Shown piece after piece: positions 23,315 through 34,190 of a stretch of 64,000 nt of DNA. The stretch is from Polytrichum commune (taxonomy: Eukaryota; Streptophyta; Polytrichopsida; Polytrichales; Polytrichaceae): contig OX485807.1 in the NCBI GenBank assembly GCA_950295325.1, forward strand, positions 51,820,796 through 51,884,795, written 5' to 3'. The position numbers and the translations under genes were made by a program. Position 1 is the stretch's first letter. Every line of letters begins with the position of its first letter. The notes beneath the pieces were generated by a model. That model saw only the letters and a program-made list of their open reading frames with translations. It searched no databases and was not told where the DNA came from.

Positions 23315-23634
23315 GTATTTTCTACATCTTTTACATTTGAAATTTATTTAATTTGTTGGCACATAAATGATGTGGAGGCTATATCGATGGGTGTGTCCAT
23401 ATGTAGAATGCGCCCACGGGTGCTCACCCGTGGGCCTGTGCATCAACCTGGTTGATGCGCCCACGGGTGAACACCCGTGGCCCTGTGCATCAACTTGGTT
23501 GATGCGCCCACGGGTGTTCACCCGTGGGCCTTTGCATCAACCTGGTTGATGTGCCCACGGGTGTTCACCCGTGGGCCTTTGCTATCATAATGTTGCTATC
23601 ATTGAGAATGCCTCTAATATTATGATTCACACAG
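23315..23634 (+). repeat. four palindromes in intron 2 of element C gene
   Basis: Palindromes at about 23412, 23459, 23507 and 23553 have a 46-48 bp pitch. The spacer CATCAACCTGGTTGATG is itself an inverted repeat, so arms alternate with a second hairpin. Spacer sequence differs entirely from the other arrays while the pitch is kept. Confidence 0.85.
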
Positions 23635-24895
23635 GCCTTCATTACGTGCATAATGTGGACGTTCCGAGTTGAGAAGGAGAACAACTTGATAATGGAGCAC
23701 GTGCTGCCTGTATTGAGTGATGACATATGGAGGAAGTGGGAGAGGGTGTTCACTGAATACGAGAGTGGGGACTATATAGATCCCAAAACAAGAGCTCTAG
23801 CGAAGGAGGCGAAAGGATTTAAGTCGAAGAAGTTGTGAAGAACGACATGAAGCAGTTTCGAGGATTGACAGAGATGGAACTCGACCTGGCTGCGGATTAA
23901 ATCCTCGTCACCAGAGATGGAGAGGAGCACCCTCGACATACTTTGAAGACTGTGCGCGAATGGGCGGTTAATCGGAAGAAGAAAAATGAGACTTATATCG
24001 CAATGGCACAATGTCTTGTTCCGACCCCGTGTTATATAGTCAACGTAGAGCAGAAGGACACTATTGATCGGGAATTATGGAGAGTGTGGAAGCTTGCCAA
24101 TAGGTTTGGCAAACTCCAGCGAGAACGACTGGTCGACTTACTTGGAGCGGAGTACCTTGTCAACGCTATGAATCCGACCAGGAAAAAACTACCTATTCCT
24201 AACCGATTTATAGAAGGGGTCAGAAACATACAGGGCTCGCATCCCACCGAGGTTAGGCAGGAGCATGTCGTGTTGTCTATTGACAACAAGTACAAAGTCG
24301 ATGGTGGACCATTTTTGTCACCAGTATTGCATGCGTACATGGACACGAGGTTTCTTCCCGGCTTCAAGTCTGGATCAGACGGTGGTTTGCGCTTCAAGGA
24401 AGTAGTGGATTTCACTTTGAAAGGTCTTTGTCGCGATTATCCAAGTCTGGTCAGTTCACCCCGATTGTGGACTGTGGTGTCGGAGTTTCCAGACCGACAT
24501 TTCATACACAATGTTCTCAAGACGCACTTGCCAAAAAATGTTAGATTTTGTGATGCAATTTACCGTGGGACGAAGGAGGAGAAAATTCCTTCCCGAGATT
24601 GCTTCTTCGAATCGAGTGCTCTGCGGATTACCACTTGCATATTTCCTGAATGGGGCGAAACGAGTTCGGAGGTGACTTTGCGGATCTGCGGATCTAAGAG
24701 AATGATTGATATGCATTATCCCGGACTTTACGAACGTTATTCCGACAAAAAACGTATTCCAATGAGGAGGCGAAGACATTGTTTAAGGGGGAGTTGAGGA
24801 TGCAGACTTACATCGACATCATCAAGCCTTCACATCTCGAGGGCTCCTATTTCCTGAATATTTGCGGAGGCAATAAGGCGCATATAGTGGCTCAT

Positions 24896-25270
24896 GTAAG
24901 TCTTACATAAAGTATCCCCTGACTAATAGTTTTCATTTTTGAGTATGCATCTATCTGTTTGCATGAGCTCGGCTCATAACCCCCACTTGGTTGCATGGGC
25001 CCACGGGTGAGCACCCGTGGGCTTTGTCTCTCATTTTCTGGCATTAGCCCACGGGTGAACACCCGTGGGCTATGTCTCTCATTTGCTGGCATTAGCCCAC
25101 GGGTGAACAACCGTGGGCTATGTCTCTCAGTTGCTGGCATGAGCCCACGGGTGAACACCCGTGGGCCTTGGAACCTGCTAGGTTAGACTAATGTGTGAGG
25201 TTCCCAATAAGGATAAATTGAATTTACATTTCTGATTGATAGGATATTTCTCATGCATTGTTATTTGCAG
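24896..25270 (+). repeat. four palindromes in intron of element C gene (24.9-25.3 kb)
   Basis: Palindromes at about 24999, 25048, 25096 and 25144 have a 48-bp pitch with spacers of type CTATGTCTCTCATTTGCTGG. The third has a changed right arm (GAACAACCGTGG). Borders are CAT|GTAAGT and TTTGCAG|GC. Confidence 0.85.
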
Positions 25271-25797
25271 GCCATGGGTATGAAGGTTGTCAATATTGTG
25301 CCTGTTGAGAGCATGGATGTGGCGATGCTTAAAATGCTTTTAGCATTTGACTGGAGCCTTCAAAGGTGGAATGAAGAAGGAAATGTACAGGAGTTGGAAG
25401 AAGAAGAAATTCGCACAGATGACGATACGATCGTTGAGCGCGAGATAAGGAGGAAGCGTGCGAATGTTCCGTCCGAGGAGGATGAAGACGAGGAGGAGGA
25501 GGAGGAAGAAGAGGAAGAAGAAGTGGGGGAGGAAGATAACGTAGTCTTTGGCTTGGGGGAGTCTGAACCTGAAGAGGAAGAGGCAGAAGTAGAGGAAGAA
25601 GAAGTTGAAGAGGAGCAGGAAGTGGAAGAGGAGGAGGAGGAGGAGGAGGTAGAGGAGGATGTTTTGGACGACGCAATTGATGCTGCAATTGCGAATGCCA
25701 TGAAGGAAGCTGAGATGGAGGTCTTGAACTTTAAGGCGTCTTCCATGGTGTTGTCCCCGGAGGACATGTCCCTAATGGCCATGTCCCCGGAGCATGT

Positions 25798-25821
25798 ACC
25801 CCACGGGTGCACACCCGTGGG
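25798..25821 (+). repeat. single palindrome inside a coding exon
   Basis: CCCCACGGGTGCACACCCGTGGGG lies within the 25271-27149 exon and is translated in frame as HGCTPVG. It is the only copy found in predicted coding sequence. Its centre (CA) differs from the intronic copies. Confidence 0.75.
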
Positions 25822-27149
25822 GGTTGTGGAGGGGGAGCGCGAGGGTGAGGCGCACGTTGAAGCTTCCAATGTCAAGGAAGTTCGACAACAACCCTTGCAC
25901 AGGGACCAACTCCCTGTGGGATCTGTTTCGTCTAGGATCCCATCTACACCCGGCCGCGGGTTTGCTCTGTCAGATTCAGGGGGACGTAGTGATGAACAAC
26001 TTCCTGTTCACTCTAAGGATGTATCGGACGAGGAGGAGCGTATTCATTCAGCGCCCGAAGTTCATTTGGAGGCTAATCCTGCTGGATTGCCTACATCAAA
26101 AAAGTCTGCCAGGAGTAAGGTGAAAGCTCCCCGAAGGGGACATTCATCTCTTCGTCCCCCTGAAGTTGGGGATCATCCTCGGTCTTTGGAGGCGATGGAT
26201 CATTCTGGCTTGGATCGCGAGGTCGAGTCGGGCCAGGCAGCGGATGTGGAAGATGTTTTGCCGGATACAATCATGGCCGAAGCTGAGAATGTTGAAGGGA
26301 AAAGCATCGAATTGAATGTCAGTTCGCCTGTGGAGGAGGTTGCCGCTGCTGTTCTGGAGGTCCTAGGTCAAGGGCGACCAATCCAGGATTCCGCTGCCGT
26401 TGTGGTTGCAGAGGAGCCTTCAGTAGCGGAACCATCTAATGAGGCTGAGGTGGTCGTTCGAACTGAAGTGATATATCTGGATAGTGATGACGATTTGCCC
26501 GAAAGATGCGTGGAGCTTGACGTGAAGGTGAAGGTGAGAGATCGAGCTCCGCCTCGGGTTCGGGGAACGTTTGCCGACTACATGACAGACGATTCCGAGG
26601 ATGAAGGCTACGGGACGCCTGGTTACAACAGAGTAAAGCTGAACTTTGTTGATGACCCGCACCCGTTGTGGGCTGGGAGGCCTGACACGGGCAAGGATTC
26701 GGAGGGGAAGGACAAAGTGCATTTTGCTGTATATGTCGACAAACTTTTGGTGGAGGTTCCCGAAAACGTGCGACTCAATCTTGCGCTTTTGTTCAAGTCT
26801 TACGACTATCACAAGATGTTCGCTTATCTATCCACTCCGGCGTTTTGTGAAGCAGTGAAGGTAAAGCATGTTCTTCAAGCTGCTTCATTGAAGAAAATGA
26901 GGAAGAGATGGATAGAGTTCGAATCCCCAAAGCATCGTCAAGGACGAGGTCAATTCCCGGGTTCTTCGGCCGTTCAAGAGGGCAGTGTTGTTGATTCCAC
27001 TATGGAGGTTATTGACATTGATGAAGTGCTTGAGTCACCTAGAAGGGAAGTGCATGTTGGAGCTGCTGAGTCCTCAAGCCCTCGCGACGGTCGTATTGCT
27101 GAAGGACAACCGGCAATTGCTGCGGATCCCCCCCACATTCAAGCTCCAG

Positions 27150-27549
27150 GTAATATATGCAGTCATATTTGAGTATTCCAAGTAATAGTGAGATAATTAA
27201 ATGTAATTATTTGGATTACTTAGTAGTAGGCAAATAACTATGTGCTCACTTGTGGCCTCTTCTAAGCAAATGAGTTGAGTGGCCCACGGGTGAACACCCG
27301 TGGGCCACTCAATCTGAACTTGTGAGAGGCCCACGGGTGTTCACCCGTGGGCACTTGGAATATCCCAATATTAGGAATATAACTATATTCCACTCACATG
27401 TTCGTCTATGTTTTCATTTTACTTCTCAGTTATTATATTACTTCTCAATTCACCAGTGGGTTTTGATCTTTTGCCCACGGGTGTTCACCCGTGGGAGAAG
27501 CTGACATTGAATATTGTATCTCATAATTCTTGTGTGGATTTGGCAACAG
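27150..27549 (+). repeat. three palindromes in intron of element C gene (27.2-27.5 kb)
   Basis: Palindromes at about 27281, 27329 and 27474 carry AA, TT and TT centres, so both orientations occur. Borders are CCAG|GTAATA and CAACAG|GT. The next intron (27582-27759) has none, making it the only predicted intron of the family without the repeat. Confidence 0.8.
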
Positions 27550-28764
27550 GTCATTCAGCCAATGTTGATATAACCCCTTCGGTATGATAATCAATCCTAG
27601 CTGGCAAACGCAATTCATAAATATGCAGGCATACACATCTCTTGCTGTTGCATACACATAGCTATCGAGCATATTGTTTCCTTAGTTGACCATAATTGAT
27701 AATCTATTTTTCCGTAGACAAAGATCCTATAAAATGACCTTCAGTTTTGTCATCGCCAGATCCTCACCTCTCCAAGCACTATTGTCCATCGGAGAGAGAA
27801 GATTTGGTTAGTGCTGGATGTCAACGGGATCCTTGTGAGGCCAACAAAGTGCAACAATGCGAACATGAGGAAGACTCTTGAATCGCAACATAGCCCCCTG
27901 GTAACTGGGGAGTTGGCTCCACTCTTCCTCCCGTATAGTGCCCTCATACCGCGGAAAGGATTACTCCGATTTCTGCGGTTTGTTCTTTCCAACTTCCATG
28001 TTGTCATCTGGTCGTCGAAGCTTATGAAGAATCTTCAGCCAATTGTCCGACACTTCTTCAAAGGTTGTAGACAGCCAGAGTATGTGTTTGGGCAAGAATT
28101 GTGTGACACTCTGAAGGATGAGAGAGGACAAGTTCTTCCTAGTCCAGTGAACGCCGATTCGAGCTTCTTCGTGAAAGACCTGAGCGCATTTATTGAGTGG
28201 AGCCGGACGCATCCAGTGCCGCACTCGAAGCCCCCAACTCTTAGAAATACATTACTTGTAGATGACTCCCCTTACAAATGCATCCCTAACCCTCCTGGGA
28301 GCTACATTAACCCGCCCCCATTTGTGTCAAACCAGAGCTTGGATCCTTTGCATAATTACCTGCAAAGGCTCTTGAGTTCTCAACAGTATGTGCCAGATTT
28401 TGTGGGGAGCAACCCTTATCCGTCAGGCCAGGGACCCTTCAATCTAGAGCTGCCTAGTTCATAGATTTTTAATCAGTCACTAGCTAGACATAAAACATTG
28501 ACTTCTGCCCGTATAGTTCCAGAGGCGCAGATGACTATGTAGAACCCCCTGTTGGGGCCACCAATACTGCACATGTGTACTTAGTGTACATAATAATTGA
28601 AATAAGTGGAGTTGATACTTTGTTGCCTGTCTGCTGCATTTGCAAGTTGTTTTGTTCTTGTGGATTTGTTCATTCAAACATGTTGTGGTCATGAATGCTT
28701 CCACAATGGTTTTCTACTATGATGTTAGAGAATACCAGACTATTCTAAACCAGATTGAAAGACT

Positions 28765-28935
28765 GGCAGTGTCCCACGGGTGAACACCCGTGGCAATGTG
28801 GTGGTTGAGTCAATGTCACACGGGTGTTCACCCGTGGCAATGTGGTTGTTGAGTCAATGTCCCACCGGTGCTCACCCGTGGCTGTGGAGAGTTGTAGAGT
28901 CAAAGTCCCACGGGTGAACACGCGTGGCTATGTGG
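28765..28935 (+). repeat. four palindromes downstream of the composite gene
   Basis: Copies at about 28772, 28817, 28861 and 28906 have a 44-46 bp pitch with spacers of type AATGTGGTTGTTGAGTCAATG. The third (CCACCGGTGCTCACCCGTGG) and others are degenerate. They lie between the composite gene and the small gene at 29172. Further solitary copies are at about 29757 and 29977. Confidence 0.8.
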
Positions 28936-29171
28936 TAGTTGAGTCAATGAGTTTATTAGTCAACTTGGACTCTGAATATTGTGTTCTTGTTAATCATGGT
29001 TGTTATGGAGAACTTTAATGTGGATGACTTAGCCAGCTCCGATTTAATCTTTTTGCACATGTTCATCTTCTCTGTGGTACCAAGGGCTCCTCTTTGACAC
29101 AATGTCTTTTTTCCATGCAATCTTATCTCCATGTATCCTAACAGCATTCCCCATTGCAAACGCGACCTTAG

Positions 29172-29730
29172 AACAATATTGCCACTCCCCCTCGTCGACA
29201 ACGTGCTGCGAATTCTAGCCCCGACTCTGCCGAAGTGACATCTCCATGCCCTAAGGTAATTCAATATCCACATTACTTCCAACGAATTGTGGTTCTGTTT
29301 CATCCTAGTGATACTAATTTCATCATGTGATTTGTTGTGTTAGACACAGATGCTCCAAACTCGCGACGTTGCGGTTGCGGAGGCTGTTCCGGTCGCGGTT
29401 GAGGTTGTTGTTCCGGTCCCGCCCGTGGTTGCAGCGCCGTTCACACGAGCTCGGGCGAAGAGACACCTCGCTCTCCTAAGCACTCACCCCAGTTCACCCA
29501 CGGGCTCAGGAAATAGTTATGGATGTTGGCGGTGTAGTTCGCCCAATAACACCTCATCAATGTCTGATTACGTGTCTGCAAGGGTGAAACAACTTCGGGA
29601 TGCCACAGTTTTAATGAACGAGAAACAACGCCTTGAAGGCGTCAAGCGCAAGGAATGTAGTCTTCGTCAAAGACAAGGCCATGGCAAAATGTTGAGTAGG
29701 ATTGCCAATTCATACTCCTCTAGTAGATAG
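29172..29730 (+). CDS. small hypothetical gene at the right of element C (partial)
   Basis: Two predicted exons, 29172-29255 and 29344-29730, join in phase 0 across an 88-nt intron (AAG|GTAATT ... GTTAG|AC), giving at least 156 residues. No start codon is found in the first exon, so another exon upstream is likely. The product has an Ala/Val/Pro-rich stretch (VAVAEAVPVAVEVV), then a basic, Ser-rich tail with a possible helix (RVKQLRDATVLMNEKQRLEG). I recognise no family. It lies between palindrome copies and the element end, so it is probably element cargo. Confidence 0.35.
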
Positions 29731-32705
29731 CCTGACTTTTATGGACATAGATTGTCTACGGGTGTTCACCCGTGGTTACAACAATTGTTTGATTTTGTGA
29801 CATATTTTGTGCCCATTGTGGCATTTATGATTCATTCAATATATTATTTGACCCTCACTTCTGTTGTCGGCTATTACTTGGAGACCTTCATTCATGTGTT
29901 ATGGATATTGCGTCGTGTGTTGCATGGCTTTGGTTGGTCACGGTCGTTCCCTCGTGGTTAGTGTCATCTGTTGGAGGTCACGGGTGAACTCCCATGGTTA
30001 CAGCTGGGTTCAGTTTTTCTTTTGGTAACAATATGCACTCTTGTAACTTATATGTACCAGCCACCGCGCATGAAATAGTGTGTTTGTTTTTCTTTTATAA
30101 TCTTGATGAACATACTCTTCTTGTAAACCTTGTCAATGATGTCAATTTTATGGGTATTATCTCGTTATCCACGTTCCCAATGCACGTTCCCAATTGGCTC
30201 ATAATGGCCCAATTGGCTCATTTTAGTTAATAAGGCCATGACAGATTCCAAGACAGACAAACACCACCAAGTAGTTATCTTAAATTGATAAGCTTGGAAA
30301 CATATTATATTAAACCAAATCCTCCCCTCTTTTTCCGCCAACAAAATATGCAATGGTCCCGCAATATGGTTCATTCTCACTTCACACTATGCTTGAGGGC
30401 CAAAGACTACATAAAATGGCTTTCCCAACACCCATGGTACGGCCTTTGGATGAGAGTCAAGGGTCCTCACCATTACAAGGTCACGGCTCTTGGCTCATGT
30501 GTGAAGTGGCCCTAAGAATTGGACTTTGAAACAATCTTGAGAATCTAAATAATGTGAAAGTGGAAATTCCCATGTTAGTCTTGAATTTAGGCGTCTAATG
30601 GTATCCTAAAGTTGAATAGAAATGCCTTCTTCTAGGTATATTTGAAACTCCTCCAAGGTTCAAACTATCATCTAATTATAACACTTAATCTCCCAACACT
30701 ATTTCCTAATCTTGATCCATCAATTGGATTCCTTAAACCATTTTGATATTATGATTGCATTTTAACACTTGTTTCCTTTTTTGCAAAGGTTTCTTCAGGA
30801 CTCGTAGGAACTTTCCTATATTAGGTGCTCAAAGTTTGTGCAAGCTTATGTTCTCCTAAAACCTTGATGTCAAGGTTAGGTGCCTTTAGAATAGGACCAA
30901 TATTATGTCTTCCAATATTATTACCAAGTTGTAATGTTAAGATTAAGTGATTTATCACCTCTTTACAACTTGTACACATAAAGTAGAAAATCCTCCTATT
31001 TTATTTCCAAGTCCATTGGTAAAAAATTTCTTAAAATTCTCTCGTGAGTTATCATATATAATTGATATGTTTATTCATATATTTATTAATGCTTGATTCT
31101 ACCCGATTTGATTGAAGACCCTTATGATGTGTATCTTAGCCTAAAACTTGAGAATGAGGTGATGGTTGATTTGGCCTACTTCGTGGCCTTGTATGAATCA
31201 TCTCCCACCCTTGGATCTCCTTTTAATTGATGTCTCATACTTTGTCCAAATTAGATCCCCTATATCATTCTCCAAGTACGATTTATCAATGAGACCTAAG
31301 ACATCCAATATTTCTTTGAGTCACACCTTCACTTCAGGTAGTGACTTACCTTAGTTCCTTATTCTTAAGTTCCTGCAATTTCTTCTAAGTACAATTTTAG
31401 TAGTTATTTGATCTTATTTTGCTTCACCGCGGCTCGTGTAAAAGTCATGTGTAGACATTGAATTAACAACTTTAAATGCTAGGTGAATTCGGATGTGAGC
31501 TCATTTTATGTGTATATATTTAATAACTTTATTTTATTTTTCTAAATCTAAATGACTCAAAATGTTCTTCTATCTACATACATTTTGGTATAAAAAATCA
31601 CCTAGTGGTTGAATTCCCATTTAAGCCTCATTCATCGACCAATTCATCTAATCACATGTTCCTATATATAAGGGTTATCAATCCTTGTTTTTATGCCTTG
31701 TGGATTCTTGAGCATGACTCACGTTCTCATGGTCTCGTGGGCATCTCCGATGGCTTAGTAGCATTTATGATGGCTAGTTGCGTTTCCATGGTCTCACGGT
31801 GTCGGGTAGAGAAGTCTTTGTTTTGGGAAAATACTGGATTTCTGGCTGCAATTAGTTTTGGCTTAAGACATGGGAGGCAAGGATAATGTAAGAAGTATTC
31901 ATCATTGAATACATCATATATACAAACTCATATAAGTCTTGTATATACCTTCAAAATCCCGGATCTCTCTCTAAAATTATAGTCAAACTTTAAATAATCA
32001 CCAAATTAACATAAATATTTCAAATCAACAGTGCTTTAATAATTTGAAAAGCTATCAAAGTGTTTAACAAAATATAAGAGAGATTAAAGGTTAGTAAGGT
32101 ATTGTCCAAGGTTCATAGCTCCTCAAAGGTCATACTTCCAAATTCAGTGTTAGTTGCACCTCCTTTCACTTCATAGGACGATTTGACTTCATATAAGCTT
32201 TCCCAACGCGAAGTGAAAGTTTTTTAGAAAGCTAACAATATCACATAGATTATCTCAAAACTCATCTTCAAAATATATACAAAACGTTTTCTTTGCTCTG
32301 TTAAAGTTGGTACATACTTTCACTCATGAATTTAGTTGGCAGCTCAACACCCTCTCACCTTAAAAGTCATAACTCTCTCTTCAACACTCTAAATCAAGAA
32401 TTATAAAGCTCTATAGAGAGTTGATACAATAACACTTTACTTGCTCAAATATCATAAACAAAAACATTATAAACAAGTTTTTACAAGCTCTTGAAGTATC
32501 AGTCTTCTAATTTTCTTCACAGCAGACACTGTTCCACTCTAACACTCATAGAAATCACATACAAAGTCCAAATAGAGTGTACTATATCATTTCAGAACCA
32601 CACCAATAAGATGTACAAATTTCTAAAATCTTCTAGAAAAATTCGCATTACAAACTGAGCTCTTGCTCTCCATACACCATACACTTCAACATTCAAAAAT
32701 CCCCC

Positions 32706-33137
32706 TTTGAGGAGAGAGGGGTCTGACCCCTTAGCCTCCTCCCAAAGTCAACACTAGCCCAAAGCTGTGTCATATGGACTTCAACTAGTCATTGGCTAAC
32801 CCCCATTAGCTTACTCATCATTATCTATCCCTTATCTTAGTCATAAGGCATAAAAAATCTACCAAAATGGTAAATTATTTCTACCTTTGATTTACCAAAC
32901 TTCAAACACACAAAATAAAGTTTGAGGAGAGAGGGGGGGCCGATCCCTTAGCCTCCTCTCAGAGTCAACACTAGCCTACACTTATGTCACATGGGCTTCA
33001 ACTAGTCATTGGCTAACCCCTATTAGCTTACTCATCATTACCTATTTCTTATCTTAGCCATAAGTCATCAAAAGTCTACCAAAATGGTAAACTATTTTTA
33101 CCTTTCATTTATCAAACTTCAAATACACAAGGTGAAG
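32706..33137. repeat. 215-bp tandem duplication
   Basis: Two adjacent units start TTTGAGGAGAGAGGG at 32706 and 32921. Both contain TCAACTAGTCATTGGCTAAC and CTACCAAAATGGTAAA. They have diverged noticeably, so the duplication is older than the palindrome arrays. The start of a third unit may be at 33136 (AGTTTGA). Confidence 0.8.
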
Positions 33138-33213
33138 TTTGAAAACATTAAAAATAAATATATAACATCAAATATGTGTCTAAAAGATATTGAAAAGAAT
33201 TCCAAGAGGAATT

Positions 33214-33663
33214 TTACTCCAACTGCAAGAACTTGATAATGCGTCGAAGAATAAATATAACATAGTCTGCACGATCCGCCTTTGTTAATGGATTAACTGG
33301 ACCTTCTAGCCAACATTGATGGCCACGACTTCTTTTGACATTCCTAAGACAATAAGAGTATTGATCATCATTTAAGCCTTCAAAAATTCCTCCAAACATC
33401 ACATCTTGAGTGTCAGGTTCAACACATCCAACCTGCAATAAAATCACTAATGTACGAGCATCTTGTTAAAGGTTTTTGTGCCACCACTGCTCTACACGAG
33501 GTTGTTTTGACTGCCGAGAAGGCCCAACTTCTTCTAGTGAACGCTCATGCAGTGGTGCATGATTAAATGACAAAAGAGTACGAATCGGCAGTTGAGATAG
33601 AGAAAAATCTAGATCAATATCTGATTGAAGTTCTTCATCTTGAGACTCAGAAAAACTCTTCAA
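33214..33663 (-). mobile_element. fossil fragment related to the chromovirus 3' region
   Basis: A short minus-strand frame (33214-33447) resembles the extra downstream frame of the chromovirus at about 35.9-36.15 kb. Shared features in order are a G-x-F after an acidic start, a W-x-x-GP-x-N-x-L block and a FL-x-L end. The adjoining frame to 33663 is Ser/acidic-rich. It appears to be a remnant of another copy of a related Ty3/gypsy element, broken and with no LTR recognised. Confidence 0.35.
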
Positions 33664-33893
33664 TTCGACATGTTAAAAAAATCAAAATAACTGCATTAAA
33701 CTGGTAAAGCTCTAAAATGATCATTCTTTTTATAACATAAATATTTTCTAGCAAGAAAACGTCATTTTGAAGCTTCCCCAAAATATGTGATTCTTTCTTC
33801 CAATCAAAATCCATTCAAATAAATATAAAATAAGTAATGTATAAACAATGGATGGGGATATAAATCCCTTCAGCATGCTCTGATAAACGCCAA

Positions 33894-34190
33894 GCCGCGG
33901 AAGCCCAACTGGTAAAGTGTTTCAAGCGCCATAGCACTGGTTTGAGTTCGAAACCCTGTGGACCTGCATGAGCGGATGAATGGCCACGTGGCTTGGTACT
34001 GCTGGTAAAAACTAGGCAGGTAACTACCAGTTGGCGCCACCTACCCCCTGAACATGTGAGAAGACGCATAGATTCCAAGTTACGTGGTTATAACCATGGC
34101 TCTTTCTCTTCCCCCTTCATTCCTCTGATCTCCCCCTTCCCTTTTGTCTTAGTTTTATTTTTCTTAGTTTTATTTTTATTTGCTTTAAAC
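33894..34190 (+). mobile_element. tRNA-derived SINE-like element
   Basis: The head (33894-33966) has an A-box-like AAGCCCAACTGGT at about 33901-33913 and a B-box-like GAGTTCGAAACC at 33944-33955, spaced as in a tRNA promoter. The acceptor and anticodon stems do not pair well enough for a functional tRNA. The body continues to a T-rich tail of TTAGTTTTATTTTT units (about 34145-34185). No target duplication was identified, so the right limit is approximate. Confidence 0.45.

Larger units (their letters stand above)
20855..28464 (+). pseudogene. composite element C gene: ParB-like motif, Glu-rich linker, FCP1-like domain
   Basis: Predicted exons are 20855-20876, 22014-23314, 23635 to about 23838, about 23840-24895, 25271-27149, 27550-27581 and 27760-28464. 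Junction phases agree wherever checked, so this is one gene. The N-terminal part is Lys-rich (about 22480-22700), then FHVVNGQHTLAA (about 23005-23040) resembles the ParB/sulfiredoxin core. The 23.94-24.9 kb part is protein-like but unrecognised. A Glu-rich stretch (25480-25670) follows. The C-terminal domain is FCP1/NIF-like: LVLDVNGILV (27808-27837), VIWSSK, GQELCDTL and LLVDDSPYK. The second Asp of the usual DxD is Asn (DVN), as I recall for some plant FCP1-like proteins, so phosphatase activity is doubtful. Near 23.83 and 24.76 kb the frame changes, and a stop lies near 23.9 kb, so this copy is broken. Confidence 0.55.
19736..30235 (+). mobile_element. element C: large palindrome-bearing element with composite gene
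   Basis: The right end (about 30217-30232) has GGCTCATTTTAGTTAATAAGG, sharing CTCATTTTAGTTAATA with the right end of A and the inverse end of B. Just inside, CCAATTGGCTCAT is directly repeated, and two CGTTCCCAAT-type repeats precede it. The same CCCACGGGTG/CACCCGTGGG palindromes fill its introns and 3' flank. The left end is not located; 19736 marks only a change to CpG-richer sequence. I infer it is a larger relative of A and B with different cargo. No DUF7869-like frame is present, so it would need a transposase supplied by another copy. Confidence 0.45.
30236..33893. other. repeat-rich stretch without a recognised intact gene
   Basis: Just outside element C, GACAGATTCCAAGACAGAC (30241-30259) matches, in opposite relative orientation, the flank of element B (GGCAGATTCCAAGACA at 11390-11405). 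The rest is AT-rich. It contains the 215-bp tandem duplication at 32706-33137 and a retroelement fragment near 33.2-33.7 kb. Text around 31740-31800 is shared with 34255-34310 (ATGGCTAGTTGC, CCATGGTCTCACGGT). Confidence 0.4.

Noticed and set aside
20855-28464. Endogenous giant-virus origin for the ParB-like/FCP1-like gene
   Set aside because: Many spliceosomal introns, palindromes shared with the DUF7869-type elements and no capsid or replication genes fit a plant DNA element better.
33894-33966. Functional tRNA gene
   Set aside because: The promoter boxes are good, but the acceptor and anticodon stems do not pair convincingly and no clear anticodon can be placed.
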